Part shown: one piece after another, positions 46,236 through 54,281 of the stretch
Position numbering within the stretch: the stretch's first letter is position 1
Layout of the letters: each line of letters starts with the position of its first letter
Source: Microvenator marinus
GTDB taxonomy: Bacteria; Myxococcota_A; Bradymonadia; Bradymonadales; Bradymonadaceae
Direction: 5' to 3'
Assembly (NCBI RefSeq): GCF_007993755.1
Contig: NZ_CP042467.1
Span: 5,108,001-5,172,000 of the forward strand
DNA length: 64,000 nucleotides
Notes under the pieces: generated by a model
The model's input: the letters and a program-made list of their open reading frames with translations, nothing else
What the model was told of the DNA's origin: nothing
The model's database searches: none
Translations under genes and position numbers: made by a program

Positions 46236-48385
46236 GGCTTCTGACTCTCGGAAGCAATCGCTTCACGTAGGTCGTTATAGGCTTCGTCGGTGGCGGGTAA
46301 AAAAGCCTCCATGCGTTGCGTCTTTCCGACGATCTTCTGGCCGAAATGTTTCTCTGGGTCAAACGCGATCAAAACCTCTTTGAGTCGCTTTCTATCGGCT
46401 TCTTTTGTGCGAGGCATTGCGACGACTACGTCCTGCGGAACGATTCCGGTACTCTCCAAGGTCCGAAGCCTTCCTGCTTTGATTCCCACGCTTTCGGCAG
46501 AAAGGAATGAACCGGAGTAGGTGGCAGCAGCACTGCATTTTCCGTCGAGTAGGTCCTTCATCACCTGGATGTGGTTTCCACTCCAATGCACGGAACCGAT
46601 GAATGTATCAGGGTCAAAACCTTGCCGCCGGATGTGTGCTCGAGGAAGAATGTACCCTGTTGTGGACTTCTCATCTGTGAAACAAAACGTCTTGCCTTCC
46701 AGATCCTCAAGGCTTCGGATGGGCTCTTCGATTCTCACGAGTAGCATTCCGTCGCTTGCAGGCGCGCCGTCAAAAGACTTGAAGGCTAAGGGCTCGAGTC
46801 CAGGAATCTCTTCCTTAGTGGTCACGTATAGATAGGGCGGCATCATTGCGTAATCGATCTCGCCGTCCATCAGCCGTACTCTCAAATCGTCGTAGTCCTT
46901 CGTGACAACCATCGGAACGGGCCGTCCAAGCGCGTTTTCGAGATATCCTCTCACCAACTCGGCTTCCTCGGCTAGTTGCTCTGGAGTCACGGTAGGGGCC
47001 CACCCAAACGTCATGGGTTCGCCCAGCAAGACAGTTTCTGGCTTATCCAAGGTTTTCGAGTACCACCAAGCTCCAAGAGCTGCCGCGGCCATTAAGGCGC
47101 CAAGCAGCGCGCCAAAGATCGCATGCTTCGGATTTGACTCGATATTTTGCACGACTGAACGGCTTACGGACTTGCTGGATGCAGCTCGACTCTTGGATGC
47201 CGTGTGCTCTACACGGCCCGGGTCGATGACGGTCTCGAGACTTGTATTTGCATCCGGCTTGTCGTGGTCGGGAGTTGAATCGACAACAGATTGCATCGAA
47301 GCGGACGGAATCGTCTTCGTCGGGTCTTCGAACCCTGAGACTCGGGTGTCGATCTCTTCGACGGTATGCGAACCAGTGCGGTGCAGTAGATTTCGTCTTT
47401 CGTGGAGGGTTAGCGCGCGTTCGAGCGCGTTCTTCATGGTCGTGTCGCGCTCGTGCAGCTGCTTACCCGCGACTTGTCCCACAAACGACGAGAGGCGATC
47501 AGGGCCGAACTCAATGCCCGCGGCCTTTGCCGCGTCCACAAGGGCGTGCCGCATCTCCTCCGCGCTCTCAAAGCGGCGCTCGCGGTCAAGTGAGAGCGCC
47601 TTCATGATGACGTCCTCTATCTCGATGGACATCTTGCGGCCCATTGATGAAGGCCGCGCCACGTCTCCGTTGGTGATGGCCTGGAGCATCTCAAGTTCGG
47701 TGTTTCGCTTGAAGAGACGTTGGCCTACGCAGAGCTCCCACGCGATGATCCCGAGCGAAAAAATGTCTGAGCGTCGGTCCAGGTGCGAGCGATGACACTG
47801 CTCGGGCGACATGTAGGCGAACTTTCCCTTGAGGTTACCCGAGAAGGTCATCTCGAGCCCCGTCGTGGCCTTTGCGACCCCAAAGTCCAAGAGCTTTACG
47901 TTGCCCTGTGGCGTACACATCAGGTTGTGCGGTGAGACGTCTCTGTGCACAACGCCGAGCATCTTCCCGTCCAAATCTCGAAGCTCGTGGGCGGCGTGAA
48001 GTCCCCGTGCGGCCTGGTCGATAATCGACACCATCACATCGAGCGGAAACTTCGAACCCGTTTCGCCAGCCAAGACTTGGAGCTCTCGCACGGTCGTGCC
48101 GTGGATGTACTCCATCGCTATATAATATGCGCCTTCGGAGGTGTTCAGGTCGTAGATGTTGACGATGTTCGGATGGTTGAGGCGCGCAGCGATTCGAGCC
48201 TCGCGCAGGAACATGTCTACGAACGACTTCTGGTGCGAAAGGTGCGGCAGAATACGCTTGATGACCACCAGGCGCTCAAGCCCGGCCATGCCTTTTTCAC
48301 GCGCCAAGAAAAGTTCGGCCATGCCACCCATTGCAAGGCGCGACACCAGTTCGTACTTTCCTAATTCGACTGCGTTCTGACTCAC
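46232..48385 (-). CDS. Ser/Thr kinase fused to an extracytoplasmic PhnD-like binding domain
   Basis: The kinase domain (about 11-290) keeps Lys43, HRDVSPHN (147-154), DFG (167-169) and SPEQ, so it should be active. A linker (about 330-420) and one membrane helix (about 423-442) follow. The C-terminal 260 residues match the PhnD family of phosphonate/phosphite-binding solute proteins. Seen are FGWAPTVTPEQL, VTKDYDDLRVRLMDGEIDYAMMPPY, KTFCFTDEKSTTGYILPR and the LLDGKCSAAATYSG region. It looks like a receptor kinase that senses a small phosphorus-containing ligand or a relative in the periplasm. A nearby transporter or phn gene is absent. Confidence 0.88.
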   Translation of the reverse strand: MSQNAVELGKYELVSRLAMGGMAELFLAREKGMAGLERLVVIKRILPHLSHQKSFVDMFLREARIAARLNHPNIVNIYDLNTSEGAYYIAMEYIHGTTVRELQVLAGETGSKFPLDVMVSIIDQAARGLHAAHELRDLDGKMLGVVHRDVSPHNLMCTPQGNVKLLDFGVAKATTGLEMTFSGNLKGKFAYMSPEQCHRSHLDRRSDIFSLGIIAWELCVGQRLFKRNTELEMLQAITNGDVARPSSMGRKMSIEIEDVIMKALSLDRERRFESAEEMRHALVDAAKAAGIEFGPDRLSSFVGQVAGKQLHERDTTMKNALERALTLHERRNLLHRTGSHTVEEIDTRVSGFEDPTKTIPSASMQSVVDSTPDHDKPDANTSLETVIDPGRVEHTASKSRAASSKSVSRSVVQNIESNPKHAIFGALLGALMAAAALGAWWYSKTLDKPETVLLGEPMTFGWAPTVTPEQLAEEAELVRGYLENALGRPVPMVVTKDYDDLRVRLMDGEIDYAMMPPYLYVTTKEEIPGLEPLAFKSFDGAPASDGMLLVRIEEPIRSLEDLEGKTFCFTDEKSTTGYILPRAHIRRQGFDPDTFIGSVHWSGNHIQVMKDLLDGKCSAAATYSGSFLSAESVGIKAGRLRTLESTGIVPQDVVVAMPRTKEADRKRLKEVLIAFDPEKHFGQKIVGKTQRMEAFLPATDEAYNDLREAIASESQKP

Positions 48386-48477
48386 CGGCTTTACCGTTAC
48401 TCGAAGTCTGGCCTAACGTAATCACAATAGATCAACATCGCACTCGGGGCGATGTTTCATTTTAGAACAGGAGTTCC

Positions 48478-48720
48478 ATGCGTTTGATTGCAATTATCAC
48501 GATCTTAATGCTTGCGGGATGCAAAACATCGGAATGTGAGCAACTTATTCGGTGCTGCGAGGCCGCGGCGGAACATCCAGGAATGGGCGGTGCGTGTTCG
48601 ATGGCGCGAGATGTGGCTGAGCCCGATAAATGCGAGTCGATCATCGAAGCGATTCGCGCTATGTATGAACAAACGAATCAAAAAGATCAGATTCCCGCTG
48701 CCTGTCTGGAGCAAGAATGA
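48478..48720 (+). CDS. Small Cys-containing lipoprotein
   Basis: An 80-residue product with lipobox LAGC and about six further Cys in a helical-looking mature part. AGGAG lies 7 bases before the ATG. Its stop overlaps the start of the next gene by 4 bases (ATGA at 48717-48720), which argues that it is translated. No function assigned. Confidence 0.65.
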   Translation: MRLIAIITILMLAGCKTSECEQLIRCCEAAAEHPGMGGACSMARDVAEPDKCESIIEAIRAMYEQTNQKDQIPAACLEQE

Positions 48721-49610
48721 GCCATGAGGCGCTTAACGCGTTGATTTCGCAAAATAGCTGGGAGCTCGTCAGTCCTCTGACCGAGGTGGGTAGGTCTCTG
48801 CGTGCTCGCGTGAAGACCTCCGAACGAATCGCGCTGGTGTTTTGGTTCGCCGATGCGCAGCTCGCCAAACGAGCCGCCTGGGCGCATGAGTTGGAGCACG
48901 CGGCTCAGCTCTTCGCGGTTCCCGAGCTCCTAGAGAACGGTGAGAATTGGATCCTTGTAGAGAACATCCAGGGTGAACCGCTCTCGGAGTATCTGGATGG
49001 CGTGCATTCGAGCCTTCTCGGGTATAAAGGCGCGCCTCATATTTTGCAGGAACTAGGCGAGCTCGCGCGGAAGCTTCATGCGATGTTCCCTGAGCTCAGT
49101 TTCTACGGTGACCCCTCAGACCCGAGCGCCCAATGGCTCACGTTCAATGGCTACGTGGCATCAAGGCTTGAAGAGTGGGCGGAACACGTTCGATCCCTGG
49201 GGCTGGCAGACGAGGGGGTTCAGGTCGTCTCGAAAGTGATCGGCGACCTACGCCAAGAGTTGGCGTCGTTTCATCCTCGAAGCCTGACCACGATTTGTCA
49301 CCGCTGCCTTTCACCAGACCATATCTGGGTTTCAGAGAACGCCAAGGATATCGTCGGGCTGACTGGGCTCGAGAATTGCGCAGCACTTCCTCCAGAAATG
49401 GATCTGGCCTGGATTCTGAGTGTTGAATCCGTGGCTGAGAGTGATGACTTGGTGCGCCACCTCTATCGAGGCTACGGTGCGGCGCGAACTATGGACGTGC
49501 AGCGACGCGAGTACTTTTACGCACGAGTTGTGGCGTTGGAAGCACTCTACGCAAAGCCCCCTGAGATTCATGGAAACGTGGAGAATCTTCTCAGGCTCTT
49601 GGAACTTTAA
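48717..49610 (+). CDS. Aminoglycoside-phosphotransferase-fold pseudokinase
   Basis: The overall shape is APH/choline-kinase-like: an N lobe (about 10-90, with WILVENIQGEPLSEYL hinge), then helices and a C lobe. The catalytic loop, normally HGDLHPGNILV, reads HRCLSPDHIWV (195-205), so the catalytic Asp is replaced by Cys197. The metal-binding Asp of the later IDWE-type motif is also gone (LTGLEN at 215-220). The PEMDLAWIL segment that usually follows is kept. The fold appears retained but the enzyme should be inactive. Its start overlaps the small lipoprotein. Confidence 0.65.
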   Translation: MSHEALNALISQNSWELVSPLTEVGRSLRARVKTSERIALVFWFADAQLAKRAAWAHELEHAAQLFAVPELLENGENWILVENIQGEPLSEYLDGVHSSLLGYKGAPHILQELGELARKLHAMFPELSFYGDPSDPSAQWLTFNGYVASRLEEWAEHVRSLGLADEGVQVVSKVIGDLRQELASFHPRSLTTICHRCLSPDHIWVSENAKDIVGLTGLENCAALPPEMDLAWILSVESVAESDDLVRHLYRGYGAARTMDVQRREYFYARVVALEALYAKPPEIHGNVENLLRLLEL

Positions 49611-49630
49611 AAGCCCCAAGAACCTAGGGC

Positions 49631-51064
49631 TCACTGGGCGATACAGACGCCGCCGGCGCAGATTCCCTGGCAACAATCCGTGTTTTCGGTACACGTAATC
49701 CCAGTAGGGCGGCAGAGGTCTTCGCATGTGCCGTTGGTGCATGTGCCAAGACAGCACTCGGCATCAGACTGACACGAGTCTCCTGCGTCAATACAACAAC
49801 CCCAGAATTCGCCCGGGACACAAGGTGTGGCGCATCCAAGCGTGATGCTCACCTGCGTAGTCGTTGGATCGCTAGAGCGAAGCTGATCACAGGTTGCTTG
49901 ATTCAAGGTCAGCGTGTTGCCACCCCCATCGAACGTGTAGTCCGACTGAGCGAGGAAGTTGTTGTTGATTGATACCCAGACCTTGTTCGGGTCGGGTGGC
50001 GGCGTGTCCAAGACGTAGGAGCAGGAGATGACTTCGCTTGAAATCTGGCGCAGCGCCTGGACAAGCGTAGTCGCGTCGTTTGCAGGATAGAACCGTTGGC
50101 CGTTAATATTGGCGTTTGTTCCTCCGGCTTCGGCAATGGCGTTGAGGTTGGTCGGGTTTGCACCCTCGAAATTAAAGCCGATCACGTACACGGGAATCCC
50201 TGCGTTGCTAAGTGCTCGCGCGGCATTGATGGTGTCACCAACGGGATTGGGCCGGCAATTGTTGGGTTCACCGTCTGTGATCAAAACCGCGGCCTTGGCG
50301 CGGGCATCGTCATTTGGGTCATTGGGGTCATTGGTGAGTCCAGCGACCAAAATATCTTCAAGGGCGTCATAGGTTGGTGTGCCGCCCTCCGAGCCAAGCG
50401 CCGCGTACGACGATTTGATAGCCGCAGGCGTGTGCTCGCCCATGGGCAGAAGGGTGGAGTGCGCAATGCCGCAAACCAATTCCACGGGAAACGCTCCGAT
50501 TCCAAAACGAACCTCGCTCGCGAGTTCATCGGCGATCGCGTTCATGCCACTCTTGGCCTGGAACATCGGGTCTCCCAGCATCGAACCCGACTTGTCGAGA
50601 GAGAAGAAAATATTTGGCTTGAGGACCTGGAAACCTGTGGTCTGTTCAGCACAAATCTGCCCAGTCGGAACTGGCGAGCACGCATCACCACTGCCGTTTC
50701 CATCGGAATCGGCCTGATCCGGGTTGCTCTTGTCAGGACAGTTATCGCAAACATCCCCGATGCCGTCCGCGTCAGAATCAGCTTGGTCTGGGTTGGCGTC
50801 GTAGGGGCAATTGTCCAGTCGGTCCACGATCTCATCACCATCTGTTTCTGCAAACGGTTCTTCAGATGGGAACTCCTCTTTCGGAGTTGGGTCGGCTGGA
50901 GGTGTATCTTCACCCTGCCCACCAGGCACACAACGGTCAGCAGCCGGATTATAAACTTGGCCCGCAGGGCACACTGTAATCGGGTCGTTGCCGCCGTTGG
51001 TTGCGTCGTCCGCACAGGCCGTAGCCAGTAGAGCGGCAATCATAAACAGGGAAGAATACTTCAT
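49631..51064 (-). CDS. VWA-domain lipoprotein with thrombospondin type 3 repeats
   Basis: A lipoprotein signal peptide (Cys17) is followed by a Cys-containing segment and two calcium-binding thrombospondin-3-like repeats (about 74-131, [13 protein letters not shown] type). A von Willebrand A domain (about 147-345) follows, with MIDAS motif DKSGS and the later Thr/Asp pair. The C-terminus has Cys-rich EGF-like knots (about 415-477). Proteins of this class bind ligands or partner proteins at the cell surface. It is on the same strand as, and 182 bases downstream of, moeA, after the tubulin-like operon. A 300-residue open frame on the opposite strand is a shadow. Confidence 0.85.
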   Translation of the reverse strand: MKYSSLFMIAALLATACADDATNGGNDPITVCPAGQVYNPAADRCVPGGQGEDTPPADPTPKEEFPSEEPFAETDGDEIVDRLDNCPYDANPDQADSDADGIGDVCDNCPDKSNPDQADSDGNGSGDACSPVPTGQICAEQTTGFQVLKPNIFFSLDKSGSMLGDPMFQAKSGMNAIADELASEVRFGIGAFPVELVCGIAHSTLLPMGEHTPAAIKSSYAALGSEGGTPTYDALEDILVAGLTNDPNDPNDDARAKAAVLITDGEPNNCRPNPVGDTINAARALSNAGIPVYVIGFNFEGANPTNLNAIAEAGGTNANINGQRFYPANDATTLVQALRQISSEVISCSYVLDTPPPDPNKVWVSINNNFLAQSDYTFDGGGNTLTLNQATCDQLRSSDPTTTQVSITLGCATPCVPGEFWGCCIDAGDSCQSDAECCLGTCTNGTCEDLCRPTGITCTENTDCCQGICAGGVCIAQ

Positions 51065-51215
51065 ATCTCACTCCTCAAAACACAAATTCCGACATCTAAG
51101 ATGTGCAGATTGTATGCCAGCCGTAGATTAGTAGGAATGGCGACTTTTCGATTCTTTTTCAAGTACTAATTGTGAGTTCAAGGCCTCGATCGTGGTATAT
51201 GTGCCACAATGTGGT

Positions 51216-51243
51216 GGGGTGTAGGGTTCCCACCTACATCCCC
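51216..51243 (-). terminator. Hairpin after moeA
   Basis: On the minus strand a 10-bp stem (GGGG+TGTAGG against CCTACA+CCCC, with one bulged T) and a 7-base loop start 3 bases after the moeA stop. There is no clear T tract, so termination strength is uncertain. The position fits an end of the tubulin-moeA transcript. Confidence 0.4.
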
Positions 51244-51246
51244 GTT

Positions 51247-52428
51247 TCAGAGTATGAGCACCTTAACTTCGGAACCTTTTTCGACGCTGGAAACACCTTC
51301 GGGAACACAAGCCAGAGCCTCGATCGCTCCAAACGCCGTGATGTCGCCCGAACTCGTTGAGCCGACCGGCATGAACTTCGAGACCCCTTCTTCGGTGACG
51401 ATGCGCCCGGAGATGTAGTGTTCTCTTTTGGGGGTAGATTTGAGTGGTTCAACGGTCTCTAACGTGACCGAACGCTCGGAAATCTCAGCGCCCTGCAGTT
51501 TCGCAAGGGCAGGGCGCACAAAGAGTTGGAAACACACAAAGGCCGAAACTGGGTTTCCCGGCAGGCCAAAGATGGGGACGCCGTTGGGCCCAAGCCCGAA
51601 AGCGAGCGGTTTGCCCGGCTTCATGCGGATTTTCCAAAAGTCCACCTCGCCCACGCTCTGCATTACAGATTGCACGTGATCGTGGTCCCCGACGCTTACA
51701 CCTCCAGAAGAGATCACTATGTCGTAGCGAGCAATTCCCGCACGAAACGCCTGCTCAATCGTCGAAAAATCATCTTTAAGGATCGGCGAGATATCGGCGT
51801 GTATGCCGCTCTCGTTACATAACGCGGCCAACATGTATGCGTTCGAGTTGACGATCTTTCCTGGAGCTGCCGGCTCCTCAACGTACTGAAGCTCGTCTCC
51901 GCTCGATAGAATCAGCGCGCGCGGTGTTCGTGACACACTCAACGAGCTGATTCTCAACGCGCTCAAGAGGCCAATTTGCGCAGCACCGATTCGGGTTCCC
52001 CGCGTCAACGCGGCCGCGCCCTCGGCCAAATTTTCCCCTTGAAAGCGAATATTTGCCCCAACTTCTAGCTTCTGCGGACGAATTAAATCCCCGTCACGCT
52101 CGACTTCCTCTTGCAGCACCACGGTATCTGCGCCCTCTGGAAGACGAGCCCCCGTGAAGATTCGCACGCACTCACCGGGCTTAACCGCTCCATCAAAGCC
52201 TCTTCCTGCAGCTGATTCTCCAACGACGTTGTACTCCGTGGCACCGCCCTGATGAGCCAGGGCGTAGCCGTCCATGGCCGATTGTGTAAAGGAAGGCCAG
52301 TCCGAGGGGCTAAGAATGTCCTCAGCCAAGACGCTCCCCGGGCTTTCCATCAATCCAAGGCGCACAACGCTCAGCGGCTCTATTTTCCCAACTATTCTGG
52401 ATAGGGCTTCTTCAACACTCAGGTTCAT
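51247..52428 (-). CDS. moeA: Molybdopterin molybdenumtransferase
   Basis: MoeA inserts molybdate into adenylylated molybdopterin. Visible family blocks are SAMDGYAL, VRIFTGARLPEGADTVV with its conserved acidic residues, IRFQGEN, the SGDEL loop, the SSGGVSVGDHD motif of the Mog/MoeA domain, KPGKPLAFG and FGLPGNPVSAFV. Length is typical. It is 12 bases downstream of the two-TM partner gene, so it is probably in the tubulin-like operon, although no shared role is evident. No other molybdenum-cofactor gene is present in the window. Confidence 0.94.
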   Translation of the reverse strand: MNLSVEEALSRIVGKIEPLSVVRLGLMESPGSVLAEDILSPSDWPSFTQSAMDGYALAHQGGATEYNVVGESAAGRGFDGAVKPGECVRIFTGARLPEGADTVVLQEEVERDGDLIRPQKLEVGANIRFQGENLAEGAAALTRGTRIGAAQIGLLSALRISSLSVSRTPRALILSSGDELQYVEEPAAPGKIVNSNAYMLAALCNESGIHADISPILKDDFSTIEQAFRAGIARYDIVISSGGVSVGDHDHVQSVMQSVGEVDFWKIRMKPGKPLAFGLGPNGVPIFGLPGNPVSAFVCFQLFVRPALAKLQGAEISERSVTLETVEPLKSTPKREHYISGRIVTEEGVSKFMPVGSTSSGDITAFGAIEALACVPEGVSSVEKGSEVKVLIL

Positions 52429-52440
52429 AGGAGGTCCGGC

Positions 52441-54279
52441 TTAAGAATCTTTTGAAAGCGTGGGTATCGCGTCCTCGTGGATATCATGGACCACCGAGAG
52501 CAACCAAATGTCCTGAATGCTCTCGGAGAGGTGCCGTCGCGCGTGGTCGAGGTTGATGTCGAGTGCCTTCGGGGCAACCAAAAGGTTGTCGACACTCTGA
52601 CGGACTCCATCCTCGTCGTGGATAATTTGGCTCTTCATGTCCATATGCACTGGAACACCGTGCTGCCAGGTGGCGATCCAAGATTCTGCACGACCAAGAA
52701 GCAGTGCAAGACATGGCTTGGAGCGCAGAATGGTCTCCAGAGTGACGTCGGACGAAACGCTCTCACAAAAGCGCAATAGCGCGCCGGGACTCAAAGTCTC
52801 GGGCTCTTCTAAGAGCTCCTTCCAAGTCCCAATCTCTCGAAAGAAGGCGACCAGGGAATCCTCGGGGCTTCCGTGTGGATGTTGGGTTTCAATAAGTGTC
52901 GCGCTGATATCGGCACCACCCAGAGAGACTCGCCACGCTTCATCTTTTAGAAACTGACGACGACTCTCCAGTGAAATAGGCGTTGTAGCAGCAATTTCAA
53001 GTTGGCTTCGTAGAGTCTCGACTTTCGAGTGGAGCGCGAGCACGTGTTCCCGAATCCGCGCGAGCAAATCCTCGGCTGGTTTCTCTTCAACCTTCTTAGG
53101 CCGCCTATTTGCGACATGGTGCGCGAGCCCCAAGAGCGCCAGGACCACGGCAAATGCTGCAAGGCTAGTTCCTGCGCTGACCACGGCACTCATGCCCAGG
53201 AGAAGCGTTGCGACCGTGTAGGCAGCGATCGAGAACACACCTGAGACGGCCAACACGGGCTTGAGGGGGAGCCTTGGTTCAGGCGGCTTGTCGTCCTCTT
53301 CGGGCTGGCGAAAATCATCCGGATTCAAGGCGGCTAGCTCGTCGAGCCACCTTGAAAGACTCGGAAGTGAAAGAGGCCCCAGCGCATCAAGCGTCTCCAG
53401 GGTACGACTCAAGATTCGCTCTCGAATACCGTCTACTTCGTCCATCTGAGGCGGTCTTGAACCAAACACAACGCGCCGGTTGGGAAGGTCGGCTTTGACT
53501 TCCTTGCGCGCTGCATTCGCGACCTGGGCCAAGAGAAGTTCTGTGTACTCGTCTTGAATCGTCGTGATCCTAAGGATGGCCCGAACACAGCCAAGAGTTG
53601 CGATCACGTCATGTCCAGGCTCGGTCAATGCCCGAGTAATTTGGTCCGATGTTCGAATGTCGCCCAGCACCAATAGTGCGCTGAATGCCTCGAGGTGACC
53701 ACGTAATTCTGCGTCGGAGACCACGCCACGCGGCGTGATCGAATCCAAGAGGATCAAGCGGTCTACCATGCGCTCTTCGCGATGATGGAGCTTTCGCCCC
53801 CTCAGCTCCTTGACAAGATCTCTCAAGGCGTCTCGCCGCTCCGTTGAGCGATGCGCGCTCGATAAATAGCCCGCGATGAACACCCTTAGTCGCCGGCTGG
53901 CCGCTCGTTCATGAGAGGGAAAGACGCTGAGGTAGGGCTCGAGATTTTCTTCCAGACAATCCAACCCAACACGCACGGCTTCAAGGTGCATCGGTGCTCC
54001 AAAGGAGCAGAGAATCAAGACATCCAGAGTAAACGGATCGACCTGACCAGGCGCGGCTTGCAAGAGTCTGGTCAACGCCAGCCGTGTCTCGTCCCAGAGA
54101 TTCTGGCGCAAAACCTCGACAGGTTTGGTCAGATTCCCCACGCCAGCAGCCGGAATATGAATGAACTCAGATTGGGTCGGGGTTTGACCGAGTTGACTTC
54201 GCTCCGTGAAATCCCGTTCGACTTCTCTGATTTCGTCGTCAAGAGCCCCTGAAATGTGCAAGATCAGGCATCGATGCAC
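52441..54279 (-). CDS. Two-TM partner protein of the tubulin-like gene
   Basis: I do not recognise a family. The first 330 residues are helical and contain LILCSFGAPMH and RRLRVFIAGYLSS segments. Two membrane helices (about 341-362 and 368-389) form a hairpin with a very short loop. The last 220 residues are probably cytoplasmic with a coiled coil (about 400-430), so both soluble parts would face the cytoplasm. It starts 2 bases after the stop of the tubulin-like gene and is almost certainly co-translated, so it is the best candidate for a membrane anchor of that filament. Confidence 0.7.
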   Translation of the reverse strand: MHRCLILHISGALDDEIREVERDFTERSQLGQTPTQSEFIHIPAAGVGNLTKPVEVLRQNLWDETRLALTRLLQAAPGQVDPFTLDVLILCSFGAPMHLEAVRVGLDCLEENLEPYLSVFPSHERAASRRLRVFIAGYLSSAHRSTERRDALRDLVKELRGRKLHHREERMVDRLILLDSITPRGVVSDAELRGHLEAFSALLVLGDIRTSDQITRALTEPGHDVIATLGCVRAILRITTIQDEYTELLLAQVANAARKEVKADLPNRRVVFGSRPPQMDEVDGIRERILSRTLETLDALGPLSLPSLSRWLDELAALNPDDFRQPEEDDKPPEPRLPLKPVLAVSGVFSIAAYTVATLLLGMSAVVSAGTSLAAFAVVLALLGLAHHVANRRPKKVEEKPAEDLLARIREHVLALHSKVETLRSQLEIAATTPISLESRRQFLKDEAWRVSLGGADISATLIETQHPHGSPEDSLVAFFREIGTWKELLEEPETLSPGALLRFCESVSSDVTLETILRSKPCLALLLGRAESWIATWQHGVPVHMDMKSQIIHDEDGVRQSVDNLLVAPKALDINLDHARRHLSESIQDIWLLSVVHDIHEDAIPTLSKDS

Positions 54280-54281
54280 GC

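Noticed and set aside
46902..47795. 297-codon open frame on the + strand
   Set aside because: It is antisense to the kinase linker and kinase domain, low in complexity (Ser/Arg-rich) and without a start signal.
50096..51031. 311-codon open frame on the + strand
   Set aside because: It lies entirely opposite the VWA lipoprotein gene, has no domain of its own and no ribosome site; it is a shadow of codon bias on the other strand.
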